Assembly: GCA_026983775.1 (NCBI GenBank) | Contig: JALSTK010000011.1 | Coordinates: 1 to 64,000 of the forward strand | Direction of reading: 5' to 3' | DNA from: Calditrichia bacterium | GTDB taxonomy: Bacteria; Calditrichota; Calditrichia; Calditrichales; Calditrichaceae | DNA length: 64,000 bases | Part shown: one piece after another, positions 45,101 to 54,607 of the stretch | How the letters are laid out: every line of letters starts with the position of its first letter | Numbering within the stretch: the first letter of the stretch is position 1 | The notes under the pieces: generated by a model | The model's input: only the letters and a program-made list of their open reading frames with translations | Told to the model about the DNA's origin: nothing | The model's database searches: none | Position numbers and translations under genes: made by a program

Positions 45101-48061
45101 AGGAATTTCTTCGATTTGCATAAAGATTGCAGGAATCATATAATCCGGTAATTCCTGTTTTAGAAAGAGGCGTAATTCGGCCGCAGGAACAGGGTTTTTG
45201 TCCCGGGTGACATAATAGGCGACTAATTTCCGATCACCGGGCCTATCTTCACGGGCCATCAGTACTGCGTCACGAATGGCTTTATGCTTACGCAAAAGAG
45301 CTTCGATCTCTCCTAATTCGATTCGAAATCCGCGAATTTTGACCTGTTGATCGATTCTACCTAAATATTCAATTTGACCCTCCGCAAGAAAACGAACCAG
45401 ATCTCCGGTGCGGTACATCTTTCCCTGTTTACTGAAAGGATTGTCCAAAAATTTTTCTTTGGTTAAATCCGGTCTGTTGAGGTATCCCCGGGCAACACCG
45501 GCGCCGCCGATCACTAATTCTCCGGGAACGCCGATCGGTACCGGGTTTAAAAGTCGATCCAGCACATAAACCCGGGCGTTGGCTATGGGTTTGCCGATCG
45601 GTACTTCACGGGAGAAGGGCTGTGGACCAGTGTCCGGCGGCAACTCCCAATAGGTAGCCACCACGGTAGTTTCGGTTGGACCGTATGTATTAAGCAAACG
45701 GATGCGTTTGCCGAATTTTTTCTGCCACCACAGGACACGCTCCGGAATGGCCCGTTCCCCCCCGATAATGATCAAACGTAGATTTGCCGGTAACTGTAGA
45801 GTATTACGATGAATTTCATCGGCTAATTGGTGCCAGTAAGCGGTTGGAAGGTCCAGAACAGTCAGGCCGAATCGATGTGCGCTTTCGAAAAAAGTACGGG
45901 CCGAACTGATCATGGCGTCATTGCGTAAAACCAGAGTGGCGCCACTGATTAAGGTGGGATAAATTTCTTCGCCGGCCGCATCAAAACTGATGGAGGCAAA
46001 TTGAAGGACCCGATCTTTTGCAGACAAAGCGAACAAGTCTCTGGCAAATAAAATATAGTTGACCAGATTACGGTGTTCTACCAGAACCCCTTTCGGTTTA
46101 CCTGTGGAACCCGAAGTATATATAATATAGGCGATCGAACCGGGGTCTATCTGCAAATCCGGATTAGACCCGTCTTCCGTTGTGATTTGATCGCTCTCTC
46201 TGTCAAGAACGATGACGGACCCGGAATATGTTGTAAATCGATCGGCCAATGATCTTTGGGTAAGGATGAAAGCAGCTCCGGTATCCTCCAGCATAAAACG
46301 GATTCGATCTTCCGGATAGGTCGGTTCGATCGGTAAATAAGAGGCTCCGGCTTTAAGAATAGCCAGCATGGCGATGATCATTTCTGCAGACCGTTCCAGG
46401 CAAATTCCAATGACTTGTTCCTTTTTTAAACCCTGTTTAATCAGGTAATGGGCCAGGCGATTGGACCTTCGATTCAATTCGGCATAAGTTATTTGGGCAC
46501 TGATCCCTTCTGTAGGGTCGGTTGCAGGGATATGTACAGCCTCTTTATCGGGAGTTTTCCGAACCTGTTCTTCGAACAGATGATGAATGGTCGTATCGGG
46601 ATAAGTGATATCGGTTTGATTCCATTGATAGACTATTTGTTCTTTTTCTTTGTCTTGTAAAATAGGATAACTCAAGATGGGCCGTTTGGGATCGGCGGCA
46701 ATATGCTCCAGCAGAGTCTTAAAATGAACAATCATACGCTCGATGGTGTTCTGTTGGAAAAGGTCCGTATTAAAGCCGAAGGAACCGCTTATTTCATCAT
46801 TACGCTCTTCCATGGACAGCGTTAAATCGAATTTAACGGAATCCGATTCTATGGGTAGCGCTTCAATCTTGATATCCGATAATTCGATTTCCTTAGATGG
46901 GATATTTTGTAAAGAGAATAACACATTAAACAGAGGCGGTGAACTTAAATCCCGGTCCGGCTGTATAATTTCCACCAGCTTCTCATAAGGTAAATCCTGG
47001 TGGGCATAGGCCCCTAAAGTAACTTCCTTTACTTTTCGCAACAATACCAGGAAATCGGGATCCCCGGACAAATCGTTGCGTAGAATGAGGGTATTGACAA
47101 AAAAGCCGATCAGATTTTCGGTCTCTGCAAAATTACGGTTGGCGATTACAGTGCCTACACTGATATCATCCTGTCCCGAGTAGCGGTACAACAATGTTTG
47201 AAAGGCAGCCAGTAAAACCATGAACAAAGTAGCCTCGTTCTCATGAGCGATTTTTTTCAATTGGACACTGCTCTTTCTTGACAGCCTGAAAGAGAGGTGC
47301 TTCCCGGCAAAGGTTTGATGCAGCGGTCTGGGTTTGTCATAAGGGAGCTGAATGATCGGTGGAACATCACCTAAACGTTCTTTCCAGTATGTTAGTTGTC
47401 TGTCCAACTCCTTGCCGCGCAAAAAATCATTTTGCCATTTGGAATAATCGGCATACTGAATCTTCAGGACCGGTAGGGGGGAGGGCTTCCCTCTTCTGAA
47501 ACTATCATACAGGGCGGCTATCTCTCTGGTAAAAATTCCCATCGACCATCCGTCAGAGATGATATGATGCATCGTTAAAAGCACAACATGATCCTCTTCA
47601 CCGGCTTTGAGGATTTTTATTCTCAGCAAGGGACCCTTTTTTAAATCAAAAGCTATCCGGGCTTCTTTATCGGCAAATTCACGGATTTTATACTCTTTTT
47701 CACTTTCCGGTAATGCACTTATATCAATAATTGGAAAATCGAGGCTTAAGTCTTTTAGAATCACCTGAAAGGGTTGCGTGTGCACGATGGTAAATATGGT
47801 ACGCAGGATTTCATGGCGCTTAATAATTTCATGAATACTTTTTTTAAGAGCATCCATATGCAGTTTACCGATGATGCGGATGGCACTGGGCAGATTGTAA
47901 ATAGCGCCGTCCGATTCAAACTGATTCAGAAACCAGAGACGTTGTTGGGCGAAAGAAAGAGGAAAAACGCCGAACTTTTTACCCTCTTTTAATAATTTTC
48001 CTTCCAGTTCAGCTCGTTTTTCAGGAGTAAGAGATTGAAGCAAAGAGATAATATCAGCCAT
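39113..48061 (-). CDS. NRPS-C: C-A-T-sulfotransferase-C-A-T-E (modules 5-6)
   Basis: A 2982-residue synthetase with an in-line sulfotransferase. Layout: N-terminal docking helix (LTPEKRAELEGKLLKEGKK) 1-30, C 33-460, A (TSGSTG ~650), T ~1050 with FEIGGDSLKA, ST ~1150-1430, C 1450-1885 (HHIISDGW), A ~2064, T ~2452 with ELGGDSILS, E ~2510-2960 (HHLVTDGVSWRIL). Codes: DAEDIGTVV (no firm match; it recalls the beta-lysine code DTEDVGTMV as I remember it) and DAQDLGMVD (glutamine, one change from DAQDLGVVD); E should make D-Gln. The GGDS carrier form is typical before E domains and here also occurs before ST. The ATG follows the NRPS-B stop directly (TAAATG), so translation is coupled. The C-terminal tail is basic (LDRKKLDKVMSQLKKGRKI), opposite to NRPS-D's N-terminus. 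Confidence 0.94.
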   Translation of the reverse strand: MADIISLLQSLTPEKRAELEGKLLKEGKKFGVFPLSFAQQRLWFLNQFESDGAIYNLPSAIRIIGKLHMDALKKSIHEIIKRHEILRTIFTIVHTQPFQVILKDLSLDFPIIDISALPESEKEYKIREFADKEARIAFDLKKGPLLRIKILKAGEEDHVVLLTMHHIISDGWSMGIFTREIAALYDSFRRGKPSPLPVLKIQYADYSKWQNDFLRGKELDRQLTYWKERLGDVPPIIQLPYDKPRPLHQTFAGKHLSFRLSRKSSVQLKKIAHENEATLFMVLLAAFQTLLYRYSGQDDISVGTVIANRNFAETENLIGFFVNTLILRNDLSGDPDFLVLLRKVKEVTLGAYAHQDLPYEKLVEIIQPDRDLSSPPLFNVLFSLQNIPSKEIELSDIKIEALPIESDSVKFDLTLSMEERNDEISGSFGFNTDLFQQNTIERMIVHFKTLLEHIAADPKRPILSYPILQDKEKEQIVYQWNQTDITYPDTTIHHLFEEQVRKTPDKEAVHIPATDPTEGISAQITYAELNRRSNRLAHYLIKQGLKKEQVIGICLERSAEMIIAMLAILKAGASYLPIEPTYPEDRIRFMLEDTGAAFILTQRSLADRFTTYSGSVIVLDRESDQITTEDGSNPDLQIDPGSIAYIIYTSGSTGKPKGVLVEHRNLVNYILFARDLFALSAKDRVLQFASISFDAAGEEIYPTLISGATLVLRNDAMISSARTFFESAHRFGLTVLDLPTAYWHQLADEIHRNTLQLPANLRLIIIGGERAIPERVLWWQKKFGKRIRLLNTYGPTETTVVATYWELPPDTGPQPFSREVPIGKPIANARVYVLDRLLNPVPIGVPGELVIGGAGVARGYLNRPDLTKEKFLDNPFSKQGKMYRTGDLVRFLAEGQIEYLGRIDQQVKIRGFRIELGEIEALLRKHKAIRDAVLMAREDRPGDRKLVAYYVTRDKNPVPAAELRLFLKQELPDYMIPAIFMQIEEIPVSVTGKTNYRALPRPGSERPELEKKYVAPRNGLEKYLADLLQDVLKIDKIGVHDNFFEIGGDSLKAAIFINNLQQELKEILYVVILFDNQTIDELARYLSETYPETIEKKFGITVTRKSKTSSEENISHLSAKRIEEARTILSRKTDDLFAEKDFLDRIERKIPRAIFILSAPRSGSTLLRVMLAGNKKLFSPPELALLNFRTMLERKKQFEGRDSGWMEGLHRAVMEIKNCSFDEAKKIIASYERENFTTQEMYGELQQWIGDRIIVDKTTTYATDLNFLNRAETYFESPFYVQIVRHPAAMIQSYLDSNLDQVFGSKLPFPVREKAELFWLINNSNIETFFKQIPEQRRITIRYEDLVREPQQTMRSFCEKADIPFDPDMLEPYKGKKMRDGVHKESRMVGDPRFNQHKGIDPSIAEKWQTLPAKDSLYLDTFLLADKYHYDVHPSDRPVFPAYPVRFPSYLDLPLSFAQQRLWFLDQMEPGSPFYNIPSAVRMKGRLDIGALKNSLIKIMERHENLRASFYTQEGRARMRIAPIARLNLPVSDLRHLSDPNREEEIKRRVIEEARKPFHLDQGPLLRTSLLHVADDEYIFLLTMHHIISDGWSTSVFIREIVAFYNAFTQNRPIELPPLKIQYADFARWQIHWLSGNNLREQITFWKKQLEGAPPSLNLPTDRPRPAVQTFNGARIHFDLNKTLSDRIKAIAQEEKATLFMTLLAAYTILLYRYSGQDDILVGTPIANRNRKEIEPLIGFFVNTLVMRTDLSGRPSFNELINRVQKTVLEAFSHQDLPFEKLVDTLNIKRDVSRTPLFQTMFTLQNIPKAEINLADLKLEQIVPENPTAKFDLTLEMAELHDGHLGGVFEFNTDLFDHSTIERIIGHLKNILTIISENPQNTVDTIPLLSADERELILYGFNENNPLTYSKNALLHQIFERQAEQNPSHPALVLKGKELSFEELNKRANRLAHYLISKGVGPEKFVGILLDRSFDMITAILAVLKAGAAYLPLDPGYPEERLQYMLDDTQADTIITKQTFLKELGTLVPHIIDIEVQRSLISDEPANNPNINIKPTNPAYIIYTSGSTGRPKGVLIEHRSPLNLAVNLQKSIYEKYGKIKRRISLNAPISFDASVQQLVMLFQGHTLVLIPQEIRYDSKLLLNYIRQQRIEVLDCVPSQLKMLIREGLFDEDKWAPSDILPGGEAIDLALWDQLQKNKKVHFYNMYGPTECTVDSTICPVSDYPHQPVIGRPIPNVRFYVLDIHLNPVSIGVPGELHIAGDGLARGYLNHPELTAEKFIPDPFSKIRGARMYKTGDLVSYHPDGSLKFIGRVDFQVKLRGFRIELGEIETQLREHTNIKDAVVVVRSDDGQEERLIAYLLTDNQQTLPVNKLRSFLKGRLPEYMIPSVFVTLQSFPLLANGKINRKALPKPKIDRSGLETEYQKADTENEKILVKIWKEVLGLDKIGVHDNFFELGGDSILSIQVISRARQHGLQITPVDIFKHQTIAELAPVTSSAPVIEAEQGLVTGTIPLTPIQKYFFEKNLPVKDHWNQSLIFETTETFNEETLKETIRRLLAHHDALRHRFYMENGVWIQEAMNIPEELPFVSFDLSAQEAKKQIAFISEKAESLQKSLNLTQGALLRIAYFKRGTEQNDVILIIIHHLVTDGVSWRILLEDLQHIYRQLQQGLEVNLPPKTTAFKQWATQLTNYAENNQLLSEKEFWLSLAKKPIHKLPLDFPEGENTEDSAQAVSTFLDEDLTRALLQDVPAVYNTQINDILLSALIQAYAHWSGKRSLLIHLEGHGREPLFDNLDLSRTIGWFTALYPVYLALGNTHRPGDVIKSIKEQLRKIPNKGIGYGILRYLNKDISFKEQLSKLDEVSISFNYLGQFDQALPKESIFRPADISKGRERSAQNRRSSILDISASIMGNKLHLFFGFSLNQFKKQSIQAFADTYRQELNLLIKHCQNPEAGGHTASDFDLAKLDRKKLDKVMSQLKKGRKI
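43771..44614 (-). other. Embedded sulfotransferase domain of NRPS-C
   Basis: Residues ~1150-1430 between a carrier and a condensation domain. The PAPS 5' loop is SAPRSGSTLLR (S1158 to R1168), and the 3'-phosphate segment VRHPAAMIQS has R1285 and S1293. It ends with VGDPRF and IDPSIAEKWQ, typical C-terminal features of Sulfotransfer_3 domains. All binding residues I can check are intact, so it is likely active. Confidence 0.9.
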
Positions 48062-51000
48062 TTATTCCTCTCCTTCGGAATCCGAAGAGTCATTTATTTC
48101 GAGTAAGAGGTCTTCCAGACCTTTTTCACCGCGTTCGATATGTTCGATCCCGGGTGCGGATTCATCGATTCGTTTTACATCGGGCCCGAGAATAATTTCT
48201 GCAATTCCGGACACCGTAGGTGACTCGAACAGCTTTTGTAAGGGTATTTCCACTTTAAAGGTTTTACGAATATGAGAAACAAACTGCGTAGCCAGCAAAG
48301 AATGCCCGCCTAATTCAAAAAAGTTATCATATATTCCGACCTTTTTCAAATCCAATAATTCGGCGACTATAGCGGTCAATTTCTTCTCCGTGTCGTTGCG
48401 CGGCGCCACATATTCATTTTCCAGCATATCACGGGATTGCTCCGGAAGGGGTAAGGCTTTACGGTCTACTTTACCGCTGGGCGAGAGCGGCATGGATTCC
48501 AGATGTACATAAAGAGCCGGAATCATATATTCCGGTAGCTGCTTCTTAAGGTATTTTTTTAAAGAACTTACGGGTAAGGATCGTCCCTCTTCCGTCACGT
48601 AATATGCGACTAATCGTAACTGGCCGGGACTATCTTCACGAGCCAGCACGGCTACATCGCGGATTTTTTCATGACCGGTAAGAACCGTCTCAATTTCGCC
48701 CAATTCGATTCGGAAACCCCGTACTTTCACCTGAAGATCGATCCGGCCTAAAAATTCCATATTCCCATCCCTCCGCCAGCGCACCAGGTCTCCGCTGCGG
48801 TACAATCGGCTGCCGGGTATCTTTGAAAACGGATTGGGAATAAATTTTTCAGCAGTCAGTTCCGGCCGGTTTAAATATCCTCGTGCCAGGCCGATACCGC
48901 CGATACAGAGTTCGCCCGGCACATTGAGGGCCGTAGGTTGCAGGTTCCTATCCATAACGTAGAGTTCGAAATTATCGATGGGTTTGCCTATGGGAGGTTC
49001 CGTAACATCATCCGGATGGGCTTCGTACATAGAAGCACAAACGGTGGTCTCCGTGGGCCCGTAGGCATTGACGAACTGACGCTCTTTTCCCCAGCGTCGC
49101 ACCAGATCGGTGGTACATTTCTCACCTGCGGTCACGATTGTTCTTAATTCAGGTAGTTCGCTTTGCGGCAAGACGGCCAATACGGAAGGGGGCAGAGTAA
49201 CTGTTGTGATTCGCCGGGACTTCAATACCTCAACTAAATCCTGACCGGAGGACAGCTTTTCCTGTTCTGCTAAAACCAATGTGGCTCCGTTTAACAAGGC
49301 CATTACGGTTTCCCAAACGGAGGCATCGAAACTGAGCGAAGCGAACTGTAAGATTCGGCTCTGCTCCGAAATCTGAAAAGCTCTCTGCTGGGCCCGGGCT
49401 AAATTGACCAATCCCTGATGACACAGCATGGTACCCTTGGGTTTGCCGGTGGAACCGGAAGTATAAATCACATAGGCCAGATTATCGGCATCGATCGATA
49501 GCGGAGGATTTTCCGGACTTCGGACCGATATTTGTCCATCATCCCGATCTACCAAGATAAGCGCCACGCCATCGACCGGGATATTTCGGGATATCTCTTC
49601 GTTGGTAATCAGAAACTTCAGATGCGAGTCTTGCAGCATGTATTGGATTCGCTCGGGAGGGTATCCGGGATCAATGGAAAGAAAAGCACCGCCCGCCTTA
49701 AGAATACCTAGAATAGCGATGGGAATATCTAGAGAGCGGGGCAGACTGATGCCTACGATTTCATCCTTTTGCAAGCCGCTCTCGATTAAATAATGGGCCA
49801 GTTGATTGGCTCTTACATTGAGTTGTTCGTAAGAAAGGCGGGTCTGATCAAATTGACCGGCCGGATTTTCGGGATGGTCTCTTACCATCCGTTCAAAAAG
49901 TTCCGTTACCGTGTGCTGAGCCGGAAAAGGGGTTGAGGTACGATTCCAAATATCAAATAAATTTTCTTTCTCTTCTTTGGTCAAAAAATCGAGTCGACTG
50001 ATAGATTGCTTGGGATCCAATACTATTTGTTGCAGGATATTGAAGTAATGCTGTTTCATACGTTCGATCGTGTCCGGTTCAAATAGATCCGTATTGTATT
50101 CAAAATAACATGCAATGCCGTTCTCGGTTTCAGCAGCGTTCAGGGTCAAATCGTATTTGGAAATTCGATTCTCAGTTTTAAAAGGTTCAAGTGATAAATC
50201 GGGCAATTGAAGTCTGTCGATCTCCATATTTTGCAGAATAAAGGCCACCTGAAACAGCGGAGAGTGGCTCATATCCCGTTCGGGCTGTAAAGCTTCTACC
50301 AATTGTTCAAACGGTAAATCCTGGTATGCATAGGCCTGCAAAGTGGTTTCGCGCACCTGTTTTAACAAAGACCTGAAATCATTTACGGTAGAAAAATCGG
50401 CTTTTAAAACCAGCGTATTCACAAAGAAACCTATAAGCGGCTCGGTTTCGGAAAGGGTGCGATTGGCAATCGGTGAACCGACCAGAATGGCATCCTGTCC
50501 GCTGTAACGGTGCATCAGGGTTTGAAATGCGGCCAGGAGTGTCATAAACAGAGTTGCCCCTTGCCTTTGGCTAAACCGCTTTATTTGTTCGGATAGTTCG
50601 GCAGGTAAAGTTGCTTCTATCGTATGCCCGTTAAAGGTCTGGAGGGCCGGGCGGGGATGATCGGCAGGCAACTCCAAAACCGGAGGGTTTTGTCCGATGA
50701 GTTCTTTCCAAAACGTGATTTGATTTCTAAGTATTTCACCTTGCAGATAGTTGCGTTGCCAAACGGCATAATCGGCATATTGCACGGGCAGATCGGGTAA
50801 GGAAGGAGCTTCCTCTCTGAGAAGAGCGGGATAGAGGGATGCCAGTTCCTTTACTAAAATTCCCATGGACCAACCGTCTGCTACAATGTGATGTAAGGTG
50901 AATAGAAGTACATAATCCTGATCGGCCAATTGAATCAGTCGGCCGCGGAACAAGGGGCCGGAAGCCAGATCGAATGGAGCGGCGGCTTCTTGCATAGCCA

Positions 51001-54000
51001 ATTCCCGGGCCCGGGCTTCGGCCTCAGAGATTGAAAGATGACTTAAATTGATTTCCGGTAAATCTACAGCCATACTTGTCTGAATGATCTGCACAGGTTG
51101 ACCCTCTTTCTCGCTGAAGGTCGTACGTAAAACCTCATGACGCTCCACAATTTTTTGTATCGAATGTTTTAAAATAGTTGTGTTTAGCTTACCCCTGAGA
51201 CGGAAAACGGTCGGGATATTGTAGCCGGCTTTACCCGGCGCCAACTGATCGAGGAACCAGAGACGCTGCTGGGCAAAAGAGAGGGGTATGTCTCCTTCTC
51301 TCGCTATCGGTTCGATAGGCGGCGCGATCAGGGTATCGTCTTTTAAACGCGCTTGTTCTATCTGTAAAGCCAGTTGGCTTATGGTCGGCTCGGCGAAGAA
51401 ATCGCGCAGAGATATTTCCACTTCAAAGGCATTGCGGATACGCGACATCAACTGCGTGGCCATTAGCGAATGCCCGCCCAGTTCAAAAAAATTATCGCTG
51501 ATGCCCACTTTATCTACCTTCAGGATTTGCTGATAGATACCGGTCAGCAAATCTTCCGTTTGGTTACGCGGCGCCACATATTCGCGCTGTACCATTTCGC
51601 CCGTATCAGGAGCAGGCAGAGTGCGCCGGTCCACCTTGCCGCTGGGGGTTAAGGGGAAGTTTTCCATAGCCACAAATACGGATGGAACCATATAGTCGGG
51701 CAGTCTTTCTTTGAGAAAACGCACCAGCTCCGGGGTATCCGGTTCAGCCGCTTCGGCGTAAACAAAATAAGCGGCCAGTAAAGTTTCGCCGTCTCGCGGA
51801 GTGTGAGCGGTTACCACCGCATCGCTTATTTGAGGATGAGAAGCCAGAACATTTTCGACTTCGCCCAATTCAATGCGGAACCCGCGTATTTTGACCTGAA
51901 AATCGATGCGTCCCAGAAATTCCAGATTCCCGTCGGGCAGCCAGCGCACCAGATCGCCGGTTTTGTACATACGGCTGCTCTCGCCGTTAAACGGGTTGGG
52001 GATGAATTTTTCCGCGGTCAATTCAGGCCGATTTAAATAACCGCGGGCTAACCCTACGCCGGCAATGTGCAGTTCGCCCGGTACGCCGATCGGCTGGACA
52101 CGCAGTTTCTGATCCAAAACGTAAAGTTGAATATTTTCTATGGGCGGTCCAATGGGGATGTTGGACGGCAGAGCTTGTCCCTTTTCAATGGAAAACATGG
52201 CCGCGGCCACAGTGGATTCCGTAGGGCCGTACCCATTGACAAACTCGCGTTGGCGAGACCAGCGCTGCGCCGTTTCCACGGAACATGCCTCTCCCGCCGA
52301 ACCGGCTACTTCCAGATCGGGCAAATCCTTATCATCCAGAATAGCCAAAACCGAGGGAGGTAAAATAAAATGGCTGATTTTTTCCCGGCGCAATTTATCG
52401 ATAAGTTTATCCTGCGATAAGATATCTTCGTAACGTATCAGGTGCAAAGAAGCTCCGTGCAGCAAAGCGCCGAAAATTTCCGCTATGGAAGCGTCGAAGC
52501 CGATGGAAGCGAATTGTAAAATCCGCTTACCTGCTGAAAATTTAAAGGTTTTGCTGATCACAGAGGCCATATTGACCGCGCCGCGGTGCTGCAGCAATGT
52601 GCCCTTGGGTTTGCCGGTGGAACCGGAGGTGTAAATAATATAAGCCAGATTCTCGGGCAGAACGGATGTGTCCGGCGGCTGCGTCTTTTGATCGGCGATT
52701 TCTTCCGCCTTGTCTTCCCATACGATAGAGCTATCCTGAAAATCTTTAAGATTCTCTATCAATTCCTTTTGGGTAATAATAAAACGAGCGCCGCTGTCTT
52801 GCAAAATAAGACGGATGCGTTCGGGCGGATAGATGCGGTCGATGGGTACGAAGGCTCCTCCGGCTTTCATAACGGCGAACTCGGCGATTATTATTTCCGG
52901 CGAACGGTCCAGATACACCGCTACAAGGTCTTCACGTTTCAGCCCCTTTTTCACCAGGTAGTTGGCCAGTTGGTTGATGCGTTTGTCCAGCTCACTATAG
53001 GTCAAAATTTGATCGTAAAACTGCAGAGCCGTTTGGTTTCCATATTGTTTGATCTGTTGCTCAAAAATTTGATGTATCGTAGCATTGTCGGGGAAGTCGG
53101 TTTCCGTACGATTCCATTCGTCGGTTACCAATTGGAATTCATCATCGGGAATGAGAGACAGGTGACCGAGCGGCTGCTGCGGATCGGCGGCAATCTGTTC
53201 GGCCAGCAATTGTAAATGCTTGAGCGTACGCCGAATGGTGGCTTCCGTGAACAGCTTATTTTGATAAGCGATTTCCAGCACCAGACGCTCGCCTGAAGCC
53301 GCCACAAAAGTAAGGGGATAATTAGTACGTTCAAAAGCCTGCATTTCCATAAATTTGAGGCTGGATTTCTGTTCCTTCATGGACTTATCCACCGGATAGT
53401 TCTCAAAAACAACGATGGATTCGAAGAGCGGAGCAGCGGCCGGCAGCTCACTCCAGCGTTGAATCTCTGCCAGCGACGTATATTCATATTCGCGTTGGGC
53501 TACAGCGTCATTTTGCAATCTTTTAAGCAGTTCCAGTACGGGTCTTTCATCCTCTACCAGAGCCCGCACGGGCAGAGTATTGATAAACAAACCGGGCATG
53601 GTTTCCACTCCGGGCAGCTCGGGCGGACGGCCGGAAACCGTAGCGCCGAATACAACCTCTTCTTCACCGCTGTACCGGCAGAGCAGGATACTCCACAACC
53701 CCTGCACCACGGTATTCACGGTTAATTGATTGCTGCGTGCCATGTCCTGCAACCGTTTGCTTACTTCCACCGACAGCTCGATTTTTATTTTGGGATAGGT
53801 GTTCTCCGCTTTGTCCGGCATAGCCAGGTTTTTTATTACCAGGGGTGTGGGCGCGGAAAAACCCTGAAGATACTTCCGCCAGAAGGCCTCGGCTTTGGCC
53901 ATATCCTGCTTTTGCAGCCAAAGAATGTAATCGCGATAAGGACGGTTGCGCGGGAGCTCCAGCTCCCGGCCCTGAAAATACATTTCGTAAAAGGTGAAAA

Positions 54001-54484
54001 CTTCTTTCAAGATAATAGGCAGCGACCAGCCGTCCAAAAGGATATGATGATTGCTCCAAATAATCTGCCAGATATTGTTTTCCAATTGAATGGCGTTAAG
54101 GCGCAGCAGCGGTGCTTTGTTGAGGGAAAATCCTTTTTTACGGTCCTGATTTAAAAATTCTTGCAGCATGGCTTTTTGCCGGGTTGGGTCATGTTCCCGC
54201 CAGTCGAGAAAAGTGAGCGGGATCTCCACGGTTTTGTGCACCACCTGTAGTTGCTTTTCCAGTTTTTTATAGACAAATGAAGTTCGCAAAATGAGATTGC
54301 GTTCGATGACTTTAGTCACGGCGCGCTTAAAGGCCTGCCTGTCCAGTTCTCCCTTGAGTTTAAAGGAAGTTTGCTCAAAATACAGGCCGGAAGCCGGGTC
54401 GTAGATGCTGTGGAACAACATACCCTGCTGCATGGGCGACAGTGGATATACCGCTTCTATATTTTTATTTTTGCGTTGGCCCAT
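48062..54484 (-). CDS. NRPS-B: C-A-T-C-A-T (modules 3-4)
   Basis: A 2140-residue dimodular synthetase, paralogous over its whole length to NRPS-D. The first C domain opens VYPLSPMQQGMLFH (D-donor type; active site HHILLDGW) and follows NRPS-A, which ends in an E domain. Layout: C 12-440, A (TSGSTG ~621), T ~1000, C 1070-1510 (HHIVADGW), A ~1681, T ~2055. Codes are DAAIGAGVA (unassigned) and DAWTVAAVC (phenylalanine). The N-terminus is basic (MGQRKNKN), the C-terminus strongly acidic (GLEDLLLEINDSSDSEGEE). Module 1 coding DNA looks clearly GC-richer than module 2. AAGGA precedes the ATG. NRPS-C starts at the base after its stop. Confidence 0.95.
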   Translation of the reverse strand: MGQRKNKNIEAVYPLSPMQQGMLFHSIYDPASGLYFEQTSFKLKGELDRQAFKRAVTKVIERNLILRTSFVYKKLEKQLQVVHKTVEIPLTFLDWREHDPTRQKAMLQEFLNQDRKKGFSLNKAPLLRLNAIQLENNIWQIIWSNHHILLDGWSLPIILKEVFTFYEMYFQGRELELPRNRPYRDYILWLQKQDMAKAEAFWRKYLQGFSAPTPLVIKNLAMPDKAENTYPKIKIELSVEVSKRLQDMARSNQLTVNTVVQGLWSILLCRYSGEEEVVFGATVSGRPPELPGVETMPGLFINTLPVRALVEDERPVLELLKRLQNDAVAQREYEYTSLAEIQRWSELPAAAPLFESIVVFENYPVDKSMKEQKSSLKFMEMQAFERTNYPLTFVAASGERLVLEIAYQNKLFTEATIRRTLKHLQLLAEQIAADPQQPLGHLSLIPDDEFQLVTDEWNRTETDFPDNATIHQIFEQQIKQYGNQTALQFYDQILTYSELDKRINQLANYLVKKGLKREDLVAVYLDRSPEIIIAEFAVMKAGGAFVPIDRIYPPERIRLILQDSGARFIITQKELIENLKDFQDSSIVWEDKAEEIADQKTQPPDTSVLPENLAYIIYTSGSTGKPKGTLLQHRGAVNMASVISKTFKFSAGKRILQFASIGFDASIAEIFGALLHGASLHLIRYEDILSQDKLIDKLRREKISHFILPPSVLAILDDKDLPDLEVAGSAGEACSVETAQRWSRQREFVNGYGPTESTVAAAMFSIEKGQALPSNIPIGPPIENIQLYVLDQKLRVQPIGVPGELHIAGVGLARGYLNRPELTAEKFIPNPFNGESSRMYKTGDLVRWLPDGNLEFLGRIDFQVKIRGFRIELGEVENVLASHPQISDAVVTAHTPRDGETLLAAYFVYAEAAEPDTPELVRFLKERLPDYMVPSVFVAMENFPLTPSGKVDRRTLPAPDTGEMVQREYVAPRNQTEDLLTGIYQQILKVDKVGISDNFFELGGHSLMATQLMSRIRNAFEVEISLRDFFAEPTISQLALQIEQARLKDDTLIAPPIEPIAREGDIPLSFAQQRLWFLDQLAPGKAGYNIPTVFRLRGKLNTTILKHSIQKIVERHEVLRTTFSEKEGQPVQIIQTSMAVDLPEINLSHLSISEAEARARELAMQEAAAPFDLASGPLFRGRLIQLADQDYVLLFTLHHIVADGWSMGILVKELASLYPALLREEAPSLPDLPVQYADYAVWQRNYLQGEILRNQITFWKELIGQNPPVLELPADHPRPALQTFNGHTIEATLPAELSEQIKRFSQRQGATLFMTLLAAFQTLMHRYSGQDAILVGSPIANRTLSETEPLIGFFVNTLVLKADFSTVNDFRSLLKQVRETTLQAYAYQDLPFEQLVEALQPERDMSHSPLFQVAFILQNMEIDRLQLPDLSLEPFKTENRISKYDLTLNAAETENGIACYFEYNTDLFEPDTIERMKQHYFNILQQIVLDPKQSISRLDFLTKEEKENLFDIWNRTSTPFPAQHTVTELFERMVRDHPENPAGQFDQTRLSYEQLNVRANQLAHYLIESGLQKDEIVGISLPRSLDIPIAILGILKAGGAFLSIDPGYPPERIQYMLQDSHLKFLITNEEISRNIPVDGVALILVDRDDGQISVRSPENPPLSIDADNLAYVIYTSGSTGKPKGTMLCHQGLVNLARAQQRAFQISEQSRILQFASLSFDASVWETVMALLNGATLVLAEQEKLSSGQDLVEVLKSRRITTVTLPPSVLAVLPQSELPELRTIVTAGEKCTTDLVRRWGKERQFVNAYGPTETTVCASMYEAHPDDVTEPPIGKPIDNFELYVMDRNLQPTALNVPGELCIGGIGLARGYLNRPELTAEKFIPNPFSKIPGSRLYRSGDLVRWRRDGNMEFLGRIDLQVKVRGFRIELGEIETVLTGHEKIRDVAVLAREDSPGQLRLVAYYVTEEGRSLPVSSLKKYLKKQLPEYMIPALYVHLESMPLSPSGKVDRKALPLPEQSRDMLENEYVAPRNDTEKKLTAIVAELLDLKKVGIYDNFFELGGHSLLATQFVSHIRKTFKVEIPLQKLFESPTVSGIAEIILGPDVKRIDESAPGIEHIERGEKGLEDLLLEINDSSDSEGEE

Positions 54485-54607
54485 TCATTATCCTTATGAT
54501 TATCCCAATTGAATTTATTATATCAAGCAAAACATTAAGTTACAAAATTTTAACATCAAATTACTGTGACAAATTGCTATTTTTCCGACAAAAAATATCT
54601 TATAAGT

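Noticed and set aside
52586-53215. A 209-codon plus-strand open frame
   Set aside because: It is antisense to NRPS-B with no family resemblance. The same holds for the many other long antisense frames across all NRPS genes.
54485-54607. Terminator between NRPS-A and NRPS-B
   Set aside because: The 123-base gap is AT-rich but no stable stem followed by a T-run was found.
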